Assembly: GCF_001509555.1 (NCBI RefSeq)
Contig: NZ_LMAS01000003.1
Coordinates: forward strand, 515,175-579,174
Length of the DNA: 64,000 nucleotides
From: Bacillus sp. FJAT-29937
Lineage (GTDB): Bacteria; Bacillota; Bacilli; Bacillales; Cytobacillaceae
Direction: 5' to 3'
Position 1 is the first letter of the stretch; each line of letters begins with the position of its first letter. The position numbers were made by a program, and so were the translations under genes. A model generated the notes under the pieces. The model had not been told where the DNA came from. It saw only the letters and a program-made list of their open reading frames with translations, and did no database searches. Of this stretch, positions 1 to 8,343 are shown one piece after another.

Positions 1-895
1 CTAATAATTTTTCAAATGATAAAATAGCTACTTCTACTTGATCGTCTTTAGGTTCTTTTGTTGTAAGAAGCTGCAGCCATAGGCCAGGAATTCCTAAATA
101 TTTTAATACAGGGACATTTCTAACTTTGTTTGTTAATTGCAAAACTTCGAATGAAATGCCGAGTACTACAGGAATAAGGGCAAGCCGGTTAAGGACCCGT
201 ACATATAATGGCTCAGTTGGTACGAGTAAATAGACAAAAACCCCTATGATCACTGTGAATAATATGAAACTGCTTCCACAGCGGTAATGCAGTCTTGATT
301 GGGCTTGAACATTTTCTACTGTAAGCTCTTTTCCATTTTCAAATGCGTTAATTACCTTGTGCTCTGCACCATGGTATTGAAACACCCTTTTGATGATAGG
401 GGTTAATGACACAAAGTATATATATGCAAGCAGCAACAGCAGTTTGAAAAAGCCTTCTACAAGGATTTGGGCAAAATGTCCGGGGAATATTGGCTTAGTC
501 AACTCAGCTAAGAAAACAGGAACGAGAGTAAAGATAAACTTTCCGAAAAGAAAGGAAAGAACACCAACCGCAGCGACACCTAGCCACATTGTTAATTTGG
601 AGCCTTCTTGTTCATTTAATTTTTCATCATCGCTCGGATCCAAATCATATCTTTCGGTTGAAAAGTTTAAGTGTTTGGAGCCATTTGCGCTTGCCTCAAT
701 TATGGCAATAATCCCTCTGAGAAATGGGATTTTTTTGATTAATTGTAAGGAAGTATTCGATTTACGGGGAAGCTCGAAATATTCTATAGAGTCGTCTTTG
801 CGACGGACAGCAGTAACATAATGATGCTTTCCGCCAAACATAACTCCTTCTACAACTGCTTGACCTCCGTATACAGGTTTTTGATTTTTTGACAT
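1..895 (-). CDS. yqhQ: YqhQ, DUF1385 membrane protein (C-terminus cut by window edge)
   Basis: Reading leftwards from the ATG at 895 there is an open frame to the first base of the window, so about 298 residues are present and the last few are missing. The protein starts MSKNQKPVYGGQAVVEGVMF, with the GGQAVxEGVM motif of the DUF1385/YqhQ family, and later has GAEHKVINAFENGK, the second conserved block. The central part holds several hydrophobic segments typical of an integral membrane protein. The biochemical function of the family is unknown. The gene diverges from yqhR, as in Bacillus subtilis, and the SD upstream is weak (TAGGTTGG). Identification is firm; function is not. Confidence 0.9.
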   Translation of the reverse strand, partial: MSKNQKPVYGGQAVVEGVMFGGKHHYVTAVRRKDDSIEYFELPRKSNTSLQLIKKIPFLRGIIAIIEASANGSKHLNFSTERYDLDPSDDEKLNEQEGSKLTMWLGVAAVGVLSFLFGKFIFTLVPVFLAELTKPIFPGHFAQILVEGFFKLLLLLAYIYFVSLTPIIKRVFQYHGAEHKVINAFENGKELTVENVQAQSRLHYRCGSSFILFTVIIGVFVYLLVPTEPLYVRVLNRLALIPVVLGISFEVLQLTNKVRNVPVLKYLGIPGLWLQLLTTKEPKDDQVEVAILSFEKLL

Positions 896-1213
896 GTGTA
901 ATTGCACCAACCTAATTTGAACTCGGAATGTAACAGCTAAATAAACAAGGGTGCATTTCAAATTCACCTCATTAGTTTAAACATAAAGTATGCTTGAAAA
1001 CCTTGTTCAAAGTGTGAATACATCTAAAGCTGTATGTACCTATCTTTATTCTACTAGAAATCCAAAAAAACCTCTAGGAATGACTAAATATTTAATTTTA
1101 AAATAATATAATTTTCTTAGGAAGAAATATATAACCAAGCAGGAAGCCTTAATTCATTTTCATATGCAAGTGAATAATCGCATAAGGACATAATATAAAT
1201 GGAGGTGGAAAAG

Positions 1214-1726
1214 ATGGCAGAAGATAAGCAAACTGATCTTAAAGAAAGTGAAAAGCCGATGTCTTTCTTGACAATGGTTATATTAACAGGATTGATTGGA
1301 GGGATATTTTGGAGCGGGATTGGTTATTTTTTTCATTATATTAACTTAACAGAAATACACCCGAAGGTCATATTAGATCCATGGACAATTGGAGATTGGA
1401 AGGACAGCTGGCTCGGAACGGTCATTTCCCTTCTGATTATCGGTGCAATCTCAATTGTAGCAGCACTCATTTATTATGCCGTGCTAAGAAAGCTTCCTAG
1501 TATTTGGGTGGGTGTTCTTTATGGGATTGTTCTTTTTCTGTTAGTCTTTTTTGTGCTAAATCCGATTTTTCCTGGGATAAGCCCTTTCAATGAACTGGGG
1601 AGAAATACGATTATTACATCTATATGTTTATATGTATTATATGGTGTATTTGTCGGATATTCGATTTCTTATGAAGAGGGCGAAGTGAAATATAAAGAAA
1701 GCAGAGAAAAAGAAGCGAAATCCTAA
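1214..1726 (+). CDS. yqhR: YqhR, conserved membrane protein
   Basis: A 170-residue protein with about four hydrophobic segments, a charged N-terminus (MAEDKQTDLKESEKPM) and a charged C-terminal tail, fitting the YqhR family. No enzymatic motif is visible and its role is unknown. I place the start at ATG 1214 because GGAGGTGG at 1201-1208 is a strong SD spaced correctly for it; the ATG at 1199 lies on top of that SD and cannot use it. The gene sits between divergent yqhQ and papP. B. subtilis has the type II dehydroquinase gene aroQ (yqhS) between yqhR and yqhT; it is absent here. Confidence 0.85.
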   Translation: MAEDKQTDLKESEKPMSFLTMVILTGLIGGIFWSGIGYFFHYINLTEIHPKVILDPWTIGDWKDSWLGTVISLLIIGAISIVAALIYYAVLRKLPSIWVGVLYGIVLFLLVFFVLNPIFPGISPFNELGRNTIITSICLYVLYGVFVGYSISYEEGEVKYKESREKEAKS

Positions 1727-1887
1727 AGGTAATTGACCTATAGGAAAGATGAATGATTGCGCAATTTGGTTTTTCATGGTAGTTAAAATAAATTCAATTG
1801 TGATAGAATGTTCTTGGTGAATTATTCGGCTGTACGTTTACTATTAGATAATAGCAATAGTCAGCTTACTTAGGGGGAGAAGAAAAA

Positions 1888-2949
1888 ATGGAAAAGCTTC
1901 AGAAACTCCGTTCGGTTCTAGAACGGTTAGGCATTGATGGTATGCTGATTACAAGTGAGTTTAATCGCCGCTATATGACAAACTTTACTGGTTCTGCAGG
2001 TGTTGTTCTGATCAGTGGAGAAAATGCACAATTTATTACTGATTTCCGTTATATTGAACAGGCAACAGCGGAATGTGAAGGCTATGAAATTGTTAAACAT
2101 GCAGGCTCCATCCCTGATGAGGTAGCTGAACAAGCAAAGAAACTAGGCATTAAAAAGCTTGGTTTTGAACAGGATCATTTAACTTTTTCTGCTTACAAAT
2201 CTTATGAAAAAGCAGTAGAAGGAGAATTAGTACCCGTATCCGGCGAAATTGAAAAGTTACGCTTGATTAAGAGTGAAGCGGAGATTAAGATATTAAAGGC
2301 AGCAGCTGATATAGCGGATGCTGCATATAAACATATTCTTGAATTCATTCGTGCCGGCATAACGGAGCTTGATGTGTCGAATGAATTAGAGTTCTTTATG
2401 AGAAAAGCTGGTGCTGCTTCATCTTCTTTTGATATTATCGTTGCTTCCGGCTACCGCTCTGCACTTCCGCATGGGCGAGCCAGCGACAAAGTAATTGAAA
2501 AAGGCGATTTCGTTACATTAGATTTTGGTGCGTATTATAATGGATATATTTCAGATATCACGAGAACTCTTGCGGTTGGAGAGCCTGACGCCAAGCTTAA
2601 AGAGATTTATGATATTGTTCTACAAGCACAATTACGAGGAATGAACGGCATTAAGCCAGGAATGAGCGGGAAAGAAGCAGATGCCTTGACACGCGATTAT
2701 ATAACTGAAAAGGGCTATGGTGAAAACTTCGGACACTCGACTGGTCATGGAATTGGACTAGAAGTTCACGAAGGACCAACACTTTCCTTTAAATCAGATA
2801 TAATTCTAGAACCTGGCATGGTCGTAACCGTTGAGCCGGGCATTTATATCCCTGGACTTGGCGGAGTTCGGATTGAAGACGATACGGTAATTACGAAAGA
2901 CCATAATGAATCGCTTACTCATTCAACAAAAGAACTAATCATTTTATAA
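1888..2949 (+). CDS. papP: Xaa-Pro aminopeptidase, M24B family
   Basis: A 353-residue cytoplasmic metallopeptidase that removes N-terminal residues preceding proline. The N-terminal creatinase-like domain (about residues 1-125) is followed by the pita-bread catalytic domain. Metal ligands are visible: the Asp of TLDFGAYYNG and the Asp of SDITRT, the His of GHGIGLEVHE, and the two Glu of VVTVEPGIY and GVRIEDD. Length matches B. subtilis YqhT. SD is AGGGGGAG before the ATG. It lies 59 bp upstream of efp, the conserved pairing in Bacillaceae. A supporting role in recycling proline-containing peptides is family knowledge, not shown here. Confidence 0.93.
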   Translation: MEKLQKLRSVLERLGIDGMLITSEFNRRYMTNFTGSAGVVLISGENAQFITDFRYIEQATAECEGYEIVKHAGSIPDEVAEQAKKLGIKKLGFEQDHLTFSAYKSYEKAVEGELVPVSGEIEKLRLIKSEAEIKILKAAADIADAAYKHILEFIRAGITELDVSNELEFFMRKAGAASSSFDIIVASGYRSALPHGRASDKVIEKGDFVTLDFGAYYNGYISDITRTLAVGEPDAKLKEIYDIVLQAQLRGMNGIKPGMSGKEADALTRDYITEKGYGENFGHSTGHGIGLEVHEGPTLSFKSDIILEPGMVVTVEPGIYIPGLGGVRIEDDTVITKDHNESLTHSTKELIIL

Positions 2950-3008
2950 TGCGCACCATTGGCGAATGAGCAAGCAAAGACATGTTACACAATTAGGAGG
3001 ATTTTTTA

Positions 3009-3566
3009 ATGATTTCTGTTAATGATTTTCGTACAGGCTTAACGATCGAGGTAGATAACGGAATTTGGCGTGTTATGGATTTCCAACACGTTAAACCAGG
3101 AAAAGGTGCAGCTTTCGTACGTTCAAAACTGCGCAACCTTCGCAATGGAAACGTTCAGGAAAAAACGTTCCGTGCAGGTGAAAAAGTGGCAAAAGCACAA
3201 ATTGATAATAGAAAAATGCAATACCTATATGCTAATGGCGATCAGCATGTCTTTATGGACAATGAATCATATGATCAAATTGAATTACCGGCATCTGCCA
3301 TTGAATATGAATTGAAATTTCTTAAAGAAAACATGGAAGTTCATATTTTAATGTATAATACAGAAACTTTAGGAGTGGAGCTTCCAAATTCAGTTGAGTT
3401 GGAAGTAATTGAGACAGAGCCTGGTATTAAAGGAGATACAGCTTCTGGCGGTTCTAAGCCCGCAAAGCTTGAAACAGGCCTTATTGTTCAAGTGCCTTTC
3501 TTCATCAACCAAGGAGATAAATTAATTATCAATACAGATGAAGGCACATACGTATCTAGGGCGTAG
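3009..3566 (+). CDS. efp: Elongation factor P
   Basis: A 185-residue translation factor that binds between the P and E sites of the ribosome and relieves stalling at polyproline. The three beta-barrel domains are full length. The loop [12 protein letters not shown] carries Lys32, the residue modified in Bacillus EF-P (5-aminopentanol in B. subtilis). The C-terminal signature block with [11 protein letters not shown] is present. SD AGGAGG precedes the ATG by 8 nt. No obvious terminator follows directly; a GAAA-looped TGACCT/AGGTCA hairpin lies just after the stop (about 3570-3585) without a T-tract. Confidence 0.97.
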   Translation: MISVNDFRTGLTIEVDNGIWRVMDFQHVKPGKGAAFVRSKLRNLRNGNVQEKTFRAGEKVAKAQIDNRKMQYLYANGDQHVFMDNESYDQIELPASAIEYELKFLKENMEVHILMYNTETLGVELPNSVELEVIETEPGIKGDTASGGSKPAKLETGLIVQVPFFINQGDKLIINTDEGTYVSRA

Positions 3567-3616
3567 TTAATGACCTGAAAAGGTCACTAAAGCCTTACAT
3601 TGTAAATGGTTTCCAC

Positions 3617-3645
3617 TTGAAGTTTTCAGCCATATTACGTATTAT
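3617..3645 (+). promoter_or_regulatory. Candidate sigma-A promoter downstream of efp
   Basis: TTGAAG (3617-3622), 17-bp spacer, TATTAT (3640-3645). It faces rightwards into a stretch with no long reading frame that ends in a strong terminator at 3845-3873. Confidence 0.45.
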
Positions 3646-3793
3646 AAGTATACAGAAGCTGCGTTGTTCGCTTGTATATGAAGTTTCAACCTTTATATTT
3701 ATTAAGGGAGTTCAACACCATTACTTGAAAAACATGCCTTCAATGAGAGGACGTTTGTGAAGTAATTGCGGACACCCACCTGGAGGAGCAGGT

Positions 3794-3853
3794 ATGAAAC
3801 TCCATATAAATCGGCGGCAAAGGCGGCTATACATATGGATACTTAAGCAATAA
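3794..3853 (+). CDS. Possible 19-aa basic peptide
   Basis: ATG 3794 opens a 19-codon frame, MKLHINRRQRRLYIWILKQ, ending at TAA 3851-3853 inside the stem of the following terminator. GGAGGAG at 3782-3788 is an excellent SD, 5 nt upstream, and is presented in the loop of a 5-bp hairpin (3778-3782 with 3789-3793). The peptide is strongly basic with an aromatic, hydrophobic second half. I know no homologue. The good SD makes translation plausible, but short frames with an SD also arise by chance. Confidence 0.3.
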   Translation: MKLHINRRQRRLYIWILKQ

Positions 3854-3873
3854 CCATTTGGTTATTGCTTTTT
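3845..3873. terminator. Bidirectional intrinsic terminator
   Basis: An 11-bp perfect stem, AAGCAATAACC (3845-3855) and GGTTATTGCTT (3860-3870), closes an ATTT loop and has T-runs on both strands. It ends the rightward unit after efp; on the other strand it lies just past the stop of the SIMPL gene. Confidence 0.9.
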
Positions 3874-3878
3874 ATATA

Positions 3879-4553
3879 TTATTGAAAATAAGTATACTCA
3901 GCTATAACCTCACTGCTCACTTCTAATGTACCTGGCTGAATGGCCGTGGCTGCTTCACTTTTAACAAACGCGGTTGTATGAATCGGAAAAGGCTCTCCGC
4001 GCTGCAGCCCCAATTCAGATATTAAAATGGGGGTATTATTCAGTTGAACTCCCAACGTTTTTGCAATCGCTTCAGCCTTTTGGAACGAATGGATAACAGC
4101 AAAAGCTAATGCTTGTTGTTCATATTGGCTTGGATTACTCACAGAAAATTTAATGCCAGTGACTATGTTAGCCCCATTTTTTACCGCCGTATCAACGGCT
4201 AAACCCGCCTTCTCTATATCACTAATCGTAATAAGCAGCAGATGTTCTACTCTGTAACCTCTGAAGATTTGTTTCCCTTCTATAAAATCATATTGTGGAA
4301 AAATGGAATAATTCACCGTTCGTATTTGCTCGTCGTTTATACCTATTGAATTTAGGGCGTTTTTTATTTTTGCTATTGCGGCAGCATTATCGTTCTGAGC
4401 TTTCTCTAATTGAACATCCTCTGTCGAAACTCCTAATGTGATTTCAGCCCTATTTGGTGCCGCTGTTACTTTTCCTAAACCGGAAACTCTGATGATATTT
4501 TGTTTTTTTCCACCACAAGGAGGTATTCTTAAGGATGGCTGTTGGTAATACAT
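3879..4553 (-). CDS. SIMPL-domain protein (DUF541)
   Basis: A 224-residue protein of the SIMPL/DUF541 family (related to E. coli YggE, linked to oxidative-stress tolerance). Typical features are the N-terminal strand IIRVSGLGKVTAAPNRAEI, the STEDVQLEKAQ helix region and the repeat-like beta-alpha units through residue 210. There is no signal peptide: the N-terminus (MYYQQPSLRIPPCGGKK) is short and polar, so it is probably cytoplasmic, unlike many Gram-negative members. It lies 78 bp downstream of the alkaline phosphatase gene on the same strand and may be co-transcribed. It occupies the position where B. subtilis has yqhV. Confidence 0.85.
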   Translation of the reverse strand: MYYQQPSLRIPPCGGKKQNIIRVSGLGKVTAAPNRAEITLGVSTEDVQLEKAQNDNAAAIAKIKNALNSIGINDEQIRTVNYSIFPQYDFIEGKQIFRGYRVEHLLLITISDIEKAGLAVDTAVKNGANIVTGIKFSVSNPSQYEQQALAFAVIHSFQKAEAIAKTLGVQLNNTPILISELGLQRGEPFPIHTTAFVKSEAATAIQPGTLEVSSEVIAEYTYFQ

Positions 4554-4631
4554 TACTTTCCCTCGCTTTCCGTATATAACGATTTGTAAATATATACGGC
4601 TATAGGAAATAGAACATTCGAATAATTTTTT

Positions 4632-6035
4632 TTACTCCCATTCATAGCCCATTAATTCAGCAATTTTCTTAGGGATATCCGTATTATCCAGCACTCCATT
4701 AAAAAACTCTGCTCCTTTTCCATATGCAAACAGTGGGATTGGATTGGCTGTATGCCCCCCTGTGGAACTACTTATGGACCGTATGGATGGGTCAGCGATT
4801 CCCGCGTGATAATGTTTAGCTATTATACTTCCCAATACCCAGGCTGCCTGATGCTGCGGGTAGACTGCTCCTTGTGCATTCTTTACCCTTTCATTCAATA
4901 GAGTCATTTCATCAGCCGTTAATTCGATATTTGCATATTTTTTTACCGTGTTTTGTACACTATTTGGTTCAAACTCCAATGAATTAGTTTTTCTGATAAA
5001 CTTACTAACCATATATTCAGGCGTGGCCTTCACTTCTTTAAGACCTTCAATGTTTAACGGCTCTGTCGCAGAAATACCCATTGTTTCATGATCAGCAACA
5101 ACGAGTACGAGGGTGTTTCCTTCTCTTCTTGCCCAATTCACGGCATATTTCACAGCATTGTCAAATTCAATGACTTCCTTCCAGACACTTGTTAAATCTG
5201 CTGCATGTGAGGCGTGGTCAATACGTGCTCCTTCAGACATTAGAAAAAAGCCCTTTTCTCCTTTAGATAAAAACTCAATCGCTATTTCAGTCATTTCTTT
5301 TAAGCTAGGTTCCTGACTCCTTAATAATTTTCGATCTAATTTAAAACTCATATAAGAAGGATGGAATAGACCAAGCATTCTATTGCCTTTCGCTGCTAGC
5401 AATTCATCACGAGTAGAAACAAAAGTATACCCATCATGAATAGCCTCTTTTATCAAATCTCTTCCATTTTGACGGTCTGCCCGAAAAAAATCAGCCCCTC
5501 CACCTAACAAAACATCTACTTTATTTTCGAGCTGCTGGCGAGCAATCTCATTTTGGCGAGTCCAACGGTTTTTGACACTGGCAGTAAACGCAGCCGGTGT
5601 GGCATCTGTAACTGTATTAGTAGAGATCACACCTGTTTTCTTATCGTGACTTTTAAATAGATCAAGAATACTATCAGATTCATGCCCATCTGCTGTTATT
5701 CCAATCATTCCATTATTTGTCTTTTTCCCTATAGCTAAAGCTGTTCCCCCCGCAGCCGAATCAGTAACGGCATAATTAGCTGAAGACGTATGGACAAGTG
5801 AAACAAATGGAAGGGATTCAAGAAAAAGCCGACCCTCTTTCCCATATTCCATTTGTCTGGCAATTTCAATTTGCCCCATCCCCATTCCATCTCCAATTAA
5901 AAGTATGACATTTTTGGGGCCGGAATCACGGTAGCTGTTATTAATTTCCTCATTTCCTTCTGCAAACGTAAAAGCATGAAAGCCAATTCCGAAAATGAGA
6001 ATAGCAATGAAAAGCCAAAAGTTACTTTTTTTCAT
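4632..6035 (-). CDS. Secreted alkaline phosphatase
   Basis: A 467-residue phosphomonoesterase of the PhoA/PhoB family. It begins with a Sec signal peptide (MKKSNFWLFIAILIFGIGFHAFTFA) and the mature part shows LLIGDGMGMGQI (first zinc-site Asp), TDSAAGGTALA with the nucleophilic Ser, MSEGARIDHASHA and VVADHETMG (metal-binding Asp/His), and a late STGGHTANPIPLFAYG block with the last zinc His. SD GAGGAGGG lies 8 nt before the ATG at 6035. Phosphate starvation control through PhoPR is usual for the family, but I found no convincing Pho box in the 150 bp shared with the spoIIIA promoter. I give no gene symbol because Bacillus has several paralogues. Confidence 0.92.
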   Translation of the reverse strand: MKKSNFWLFIAILIFGIGFHAFTFAEGNEEINNSYRDSGPKNVILLIGDGMGMGQIEIARQMEYGKEGRLFLESLPFVSLVHTSSANYAVTDSAAGGTALAIGKKTNNGMIGITADGHESDSILDLFKSHDKKTGVISTNTVTDATPAAFTASVKNRWTRQNEIARQQLENKVDVLLGGGADFFRADRQNGRDLIKEAIHDGYTFVSTRDELLAAKGNRMLGLFHPSYMSFKLDRKLLRSQEPSLKEMTEIAIEFLSKGEKGFFLMSEGARIDHASHAADLTSVWKEVIEFDNAVKYAVNWARREGNTLVLVVADHETMGISATEPLNIEGLKEVKATPEYMVSKFIRKTNSLEFEPNSVQNTVKKYANIELTADEMTLLNERVKNAQGAVYPQHQAAWVLGSIIAKHYHAGIADPSIRSISSSTGGHTANPIPLFAYGKGAEFFNGVLDNTDIPKKIAELMGYEWE

Positions 6036-6112
6036 TCGGGAATCCCTCCTCTTAAATTACTTCTTTATTTTTTGTGAAACAGGCTATTAATACTCAAAAT
6101 AAACAAATCAAA

Positions 6113-6141
6113 GTCATATTGTTTCAAAGCAGGCATACATT
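6113..6141 (+). promoter_or_regulatory. Sigma-E promoter of the spoIIIA operon
   Basis: GTCATATT (6113-6120), 13-bp spacer, CATACATT (6134-6141): an almost ideal match to the sigma-E consensus (KMATATT and CATACANT). It lies 48 bp before the spoIIIAA start, matching the mother-cell-specific expression known for spoIIIA in B. subtilis. Confidence 0.9.
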
Positions 6142-6189
6142 TTAAGTAGTAAGATGCTAGTCCTATTAGAAAATGGGAGGAACAATGCT

Positions 6190-7116
6190 TTGGAAACGAT
6201 TCTAGCTTTTTTGCCGAAAAATATTTCAGAAAAAATGATGCATATTTCGCCTCCGCAATTAAATGAATTGGAAGAGATACGTGTACGAATTAACCGCCCG
6301 CTTGAATTAACGATTAAAGGACAACCACTATTTATCCCTTATGTTGTTAAGCAAGAGGATGCTCTGCATTTATTAAACAAGATTAGTCATTTCTCTATTT
6401 ATACCCTTGAGGAAGAATTACGCAGAGGGTATATCACGATTGAGGGCGGACATCGTGTCGGTTTAGCAGGAAAAGTCATCCTGGAGAATGGAAGTGTAAA
6501 GGCGATAAGAGATATTTCTTCCTTTAATATTCGTATTGCCAGAGAACAAATTGGGATAGCAGATAAATTGATTACGAACTTGCTGGAAAATGGCTCATGG
6601 CTTCATACGATGATCATTGGACCTCCGCAAACGGGAAAAACAACCTTGCTTCGTGATATGGCAAGAATCATTTCCAGCGGCGACAAAAATAATCGCTTTC
6701 CGGCCTTCAAGGTTGGAATTATTGATGAACGATCTGAAATTGCAGGCAGTGTGAATGGCATTCCTCAAATGACATTCGGTCCGCGAATAGATGTTTTGGA
6801 CGCTTGCCCAAAAGTCGAGGGCATGATGATGATGATCCGTTCAATGAGTCCTGATGTCCTCATTGTTGATGAAATCGGGAGAAAAGAAGATGCAGAAGCG
6901 ATCATGGAGGCTGTAAATGCGGGAATCAAACTCATCATGACCACACACGGAAACTCATTAGAAGAAATACGAAATAGGCCTACAATGAAGCCCATCATTG
7001 AGATGGGAATATTTCAGCGGTTTATTGAATTGACAAGAAAAAATGGCCCCGGAACTATAGCAGGCCTAAAGGATGGGAATGGAAAAGGGATTATACATGA
7101 AGTGAGAGTGACCTAA
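6190..7116 (+). CDS. spoIIIAA: Stage III sporulation protein AA, ATPase of the mother cell-forespore channel
   Basis: A 308-residue secretion-type ATPase that powers or gates the SpoIIIA-SpoIIQ complex in the mother-cell membrane. Walker A is GPPQTGKTT near residue 154, and Walker B is VLIVDEIGRKED. I start it at TTG 6190, not at the upstream ATG 6154: GGGAGG at 6176-6181 is 8 nt before the TTG, and the resulting length matches the ~307 residues of other SpoIIIAA proteins. The gene is first in an eight-gene operon and abuts spoIIIAB with no gap. Confidence 0.93.
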   Translation: METILAFLPKNISEKMMHISPPQLNELEEIRVRINRPLELTIKGQPLFIPYVVKQEDALHLLNKISHFSIYTLEEELRRGYITIEGGHRVGLAGKVILENGSVKAIRDISSFNIRIAREQIGIADKLITNLLENGSWLHTMIIGPPQTGKTTLLRDMARIISSGDKNNRFPAFKVGIIDERSEIAGSVNGIPQMTFGPRIDVLDACPKVEGMMMMIRSMSPDVLIVDEIGRKEDAEAIMEAVNAGIKLIMTTHGNSLEEIRNRPTMKPIIEMGIFQRFIELTRKNGPGTIAGLKDGNGKGIIHEVRVT

Positions 7117-7632
7117 ATGTTTAAATTAATTGGTGCCGTCTTTATTATCGTTGCCACGACATGGGCCGGATTTGAAGCAGCTAGGCATCTGCATGAAAGG
7201 CCACGCCAGCTTAGGCAGCTGAAATCTGCACTACAGTCATTAGAAGCTGAAATTATGTACGGGCATACTCCACTGCATGAAGCGGCAAGAAGGCTCTCGG
7301 CTCAATCGGCAAAGCCGTTGTCTAGGTTCTTTGAAACTTTCGCAATCAAACTAACAAATACTGAAACAACAGTGAGGGATGCATGGGAGCAAAGTCTAAA
7401 GGAAATTTGGAAGATGACTGCTTTGAAGCAAGGCGAGTTTGAAATAATGAAACAATTTGGAGAAACATTAGGCCGCCATGATCGAAAGTCGCAGCAAAAG
7501 CAAATCATGCTGACATTATCACACTTAGAACGAGAAGAGAATGATGCCTACGACAAACAAGCCAAATATGAAAAGATGGCGAAAAGTCTAGGATTTCTTT
7601 CAGGATTGTTATTAATCATTTTATTAATGTAA
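7117..7632 (+). CDS. spoIIIAB: Stage III sporulation protein AB
   Basis: A 171-residue membrane protein with one transmembrane helix at each end (MFKLIGAVFIIVATTWAGF and a C-terminal SGLLLIILLM) and a helical body between, as in the SpoIIIAB family, which resembles GspF of type II secretion systems. It acts in the mother-cell membrane as part of the A-Q channel. The ATG follows the spoIIIAA stop directly, suggesting translational coupling. Confidence 0.93.
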   Translation: MFKLIGAVFIIVATTWAGFEAARHLHERPRQLRQLKSALQSLEAEIMYGHTPLHEAARRLSAQSAKPLSRFFETFAIKLTNTETTVRDAWEQSLKEIWKMTALKQGEFEIMKQFGETLGRHDRKSQQKQIMLTLSHLEREENDAYDKQAKYEKMAKSLGFLSGLLLIILLM

Positions 7633-7693
7633 AAGACTTAAAACACATACTTGGAGCAAAGCATGCTGCTTGATTTTCATAGGAGGGAATAGG

Positions 7694-7900
7694 ATGGGCC
7701 TTGAGGTTGATATTATTTTCAAAATTGCGGGAGTCGGAATTGTTGTCGCTTTTCTTCATACAATTCTCGATCAAGTTGGAAAAAAGGAATATGCCCAGTG
7801 GGTGACACTGTTTGGATTTATATATATTTTGTTCATGGTTGCCTCCATCGTAGATGACCTATTTCAGAAAATTAAATCGGTGTTTTTATTTCAGGGCTAA
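7694..7900 (+). CDS. spoIIIAC: Stage III sporulation protein AC
   Basis: A 68-residue double-pass membrane protein (MGLEVDIIFKIAGVGIVVAF ... FLFQG), the standard length for SpoIIIAC. I use ATG 7694 because AGGAGGG at 7681-7687 is the SD; the ATG at 7670 lies upstream of that SD. Role: membrane component of the SpoIIIA channel, mother-cell side. Confidence 0.93.
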   Translation: MGLEVDIIFKIAGVGIVVAFLHTILDQVGKKEYAQWVTLFGFIYILFMVASIVDDLFQKIKSVFLFQG

Positions 7901-7914
7901 GGGAGGTCTTTGCC

Positions 7915-8304
7915 ATTGAAATCTTGCAAATAGTCGGAGTCGCACTTGTAGCAACCTTTCTTGCATTAATTGTAAAGGAACAAAAGCCAAACTTTGCTTT
8001 TTTGCTCATTGTATTTGTCGGCTGTGCGATTTTTCTTTTTTTAGTCGACCAAATTTATGCCATTATTCACATGATTGAAAGAATTGCAATCAATGCAAAA
8101 GTGAACATGATCTATATTGAAACGATATTAAAAATTATTGGAATCGCCTATATTGCAGAATTTGCGGCTCAAATTACGAAGGATGCAGGCCAAGGAGCCA
8201 TTGCTTCAAAAATTGAACTTGGAGGAAAAATTCTTATTCTGGCAATGGCAATCCCGATATTAACTGTCATGATTGAAACGATTATTCAAATGATCCCTGG
8301 TTAA
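7915..8304 (+). CDS. spoIIIAD: Stage III sporulation protein AD (possible ATT start)
   Basis: SpoIIIAD, a multi-pass membrane protein of the A-Q channel; the body (QIVGVALVATFLALIVKEQK onwards) is closely similar to the B. subtilis protein. The start is unusual. GGGAGG at 7901-7906 is the only SD, and the first in-frame start-like codon at a normal distance (8 nt) is ATT 7915. A TTG at 7924 is also in frame but sits 17 nt from the SD and would drop residues that are conserved in the family (IEILQ aligns with IDIVQ). ATT is the best fit; gene finders would report 7924. The SD begins immediately after the spoIIIAC stop. Confidence 0.9.
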   Translation: MEILQIVGVALVATFLALIVKEQKPNFAFLLIVFVGCAIFLFLVDQIYAIIHMIERIAINAKVNMIYIETILKIIGIAYIAEFAAQITKDAGQGAIASKIELGGKILILAMAIPILTVMIETIIQMIPG

Positions 8305-8343
8305 TAAATAGATGCGGCATTTTTCTTAAAAGAGGTGTAACGA

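Larger units (their letters stand above)
3652..3873 (+). ncRNA. Candidate ~220-nt small RNA (promoter-to-terminator unit)
   Basis: The 312-bp gap between efp and the leftward SIMPL gene holds a sigma-A-like promoter (3617-3645) and a near-perfect terminator hairpin (3845-3870), which together predict a short transcript of about 220 nt. It resembles no RNA family I recognise: not 6S, SRP RNA, tmRNA or RNase P. Near its 3' end is a small hairpin ACCTG-GAGGAG-CAGGT that displays an SD sequence in its loop, followed by a 19-codon frame. It could be a non-coding RNA, a peptide messenger or both. Existence of the transcript is inference from the signals only. Confidence 0.35.

Noticed and set aside
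390-821. 143-aa rightward open frame
   Set aside because: It is antisense to yqhQ, whose minus-strand frame has clear family motifs; no SD and no recognisable protein features.
6036-6153. Pho box for the alkaline phosphatase gene
   Set aside because: No pair of TTHACA repeats at 11-bp spacing on the minus strand; only isolated weak matches.
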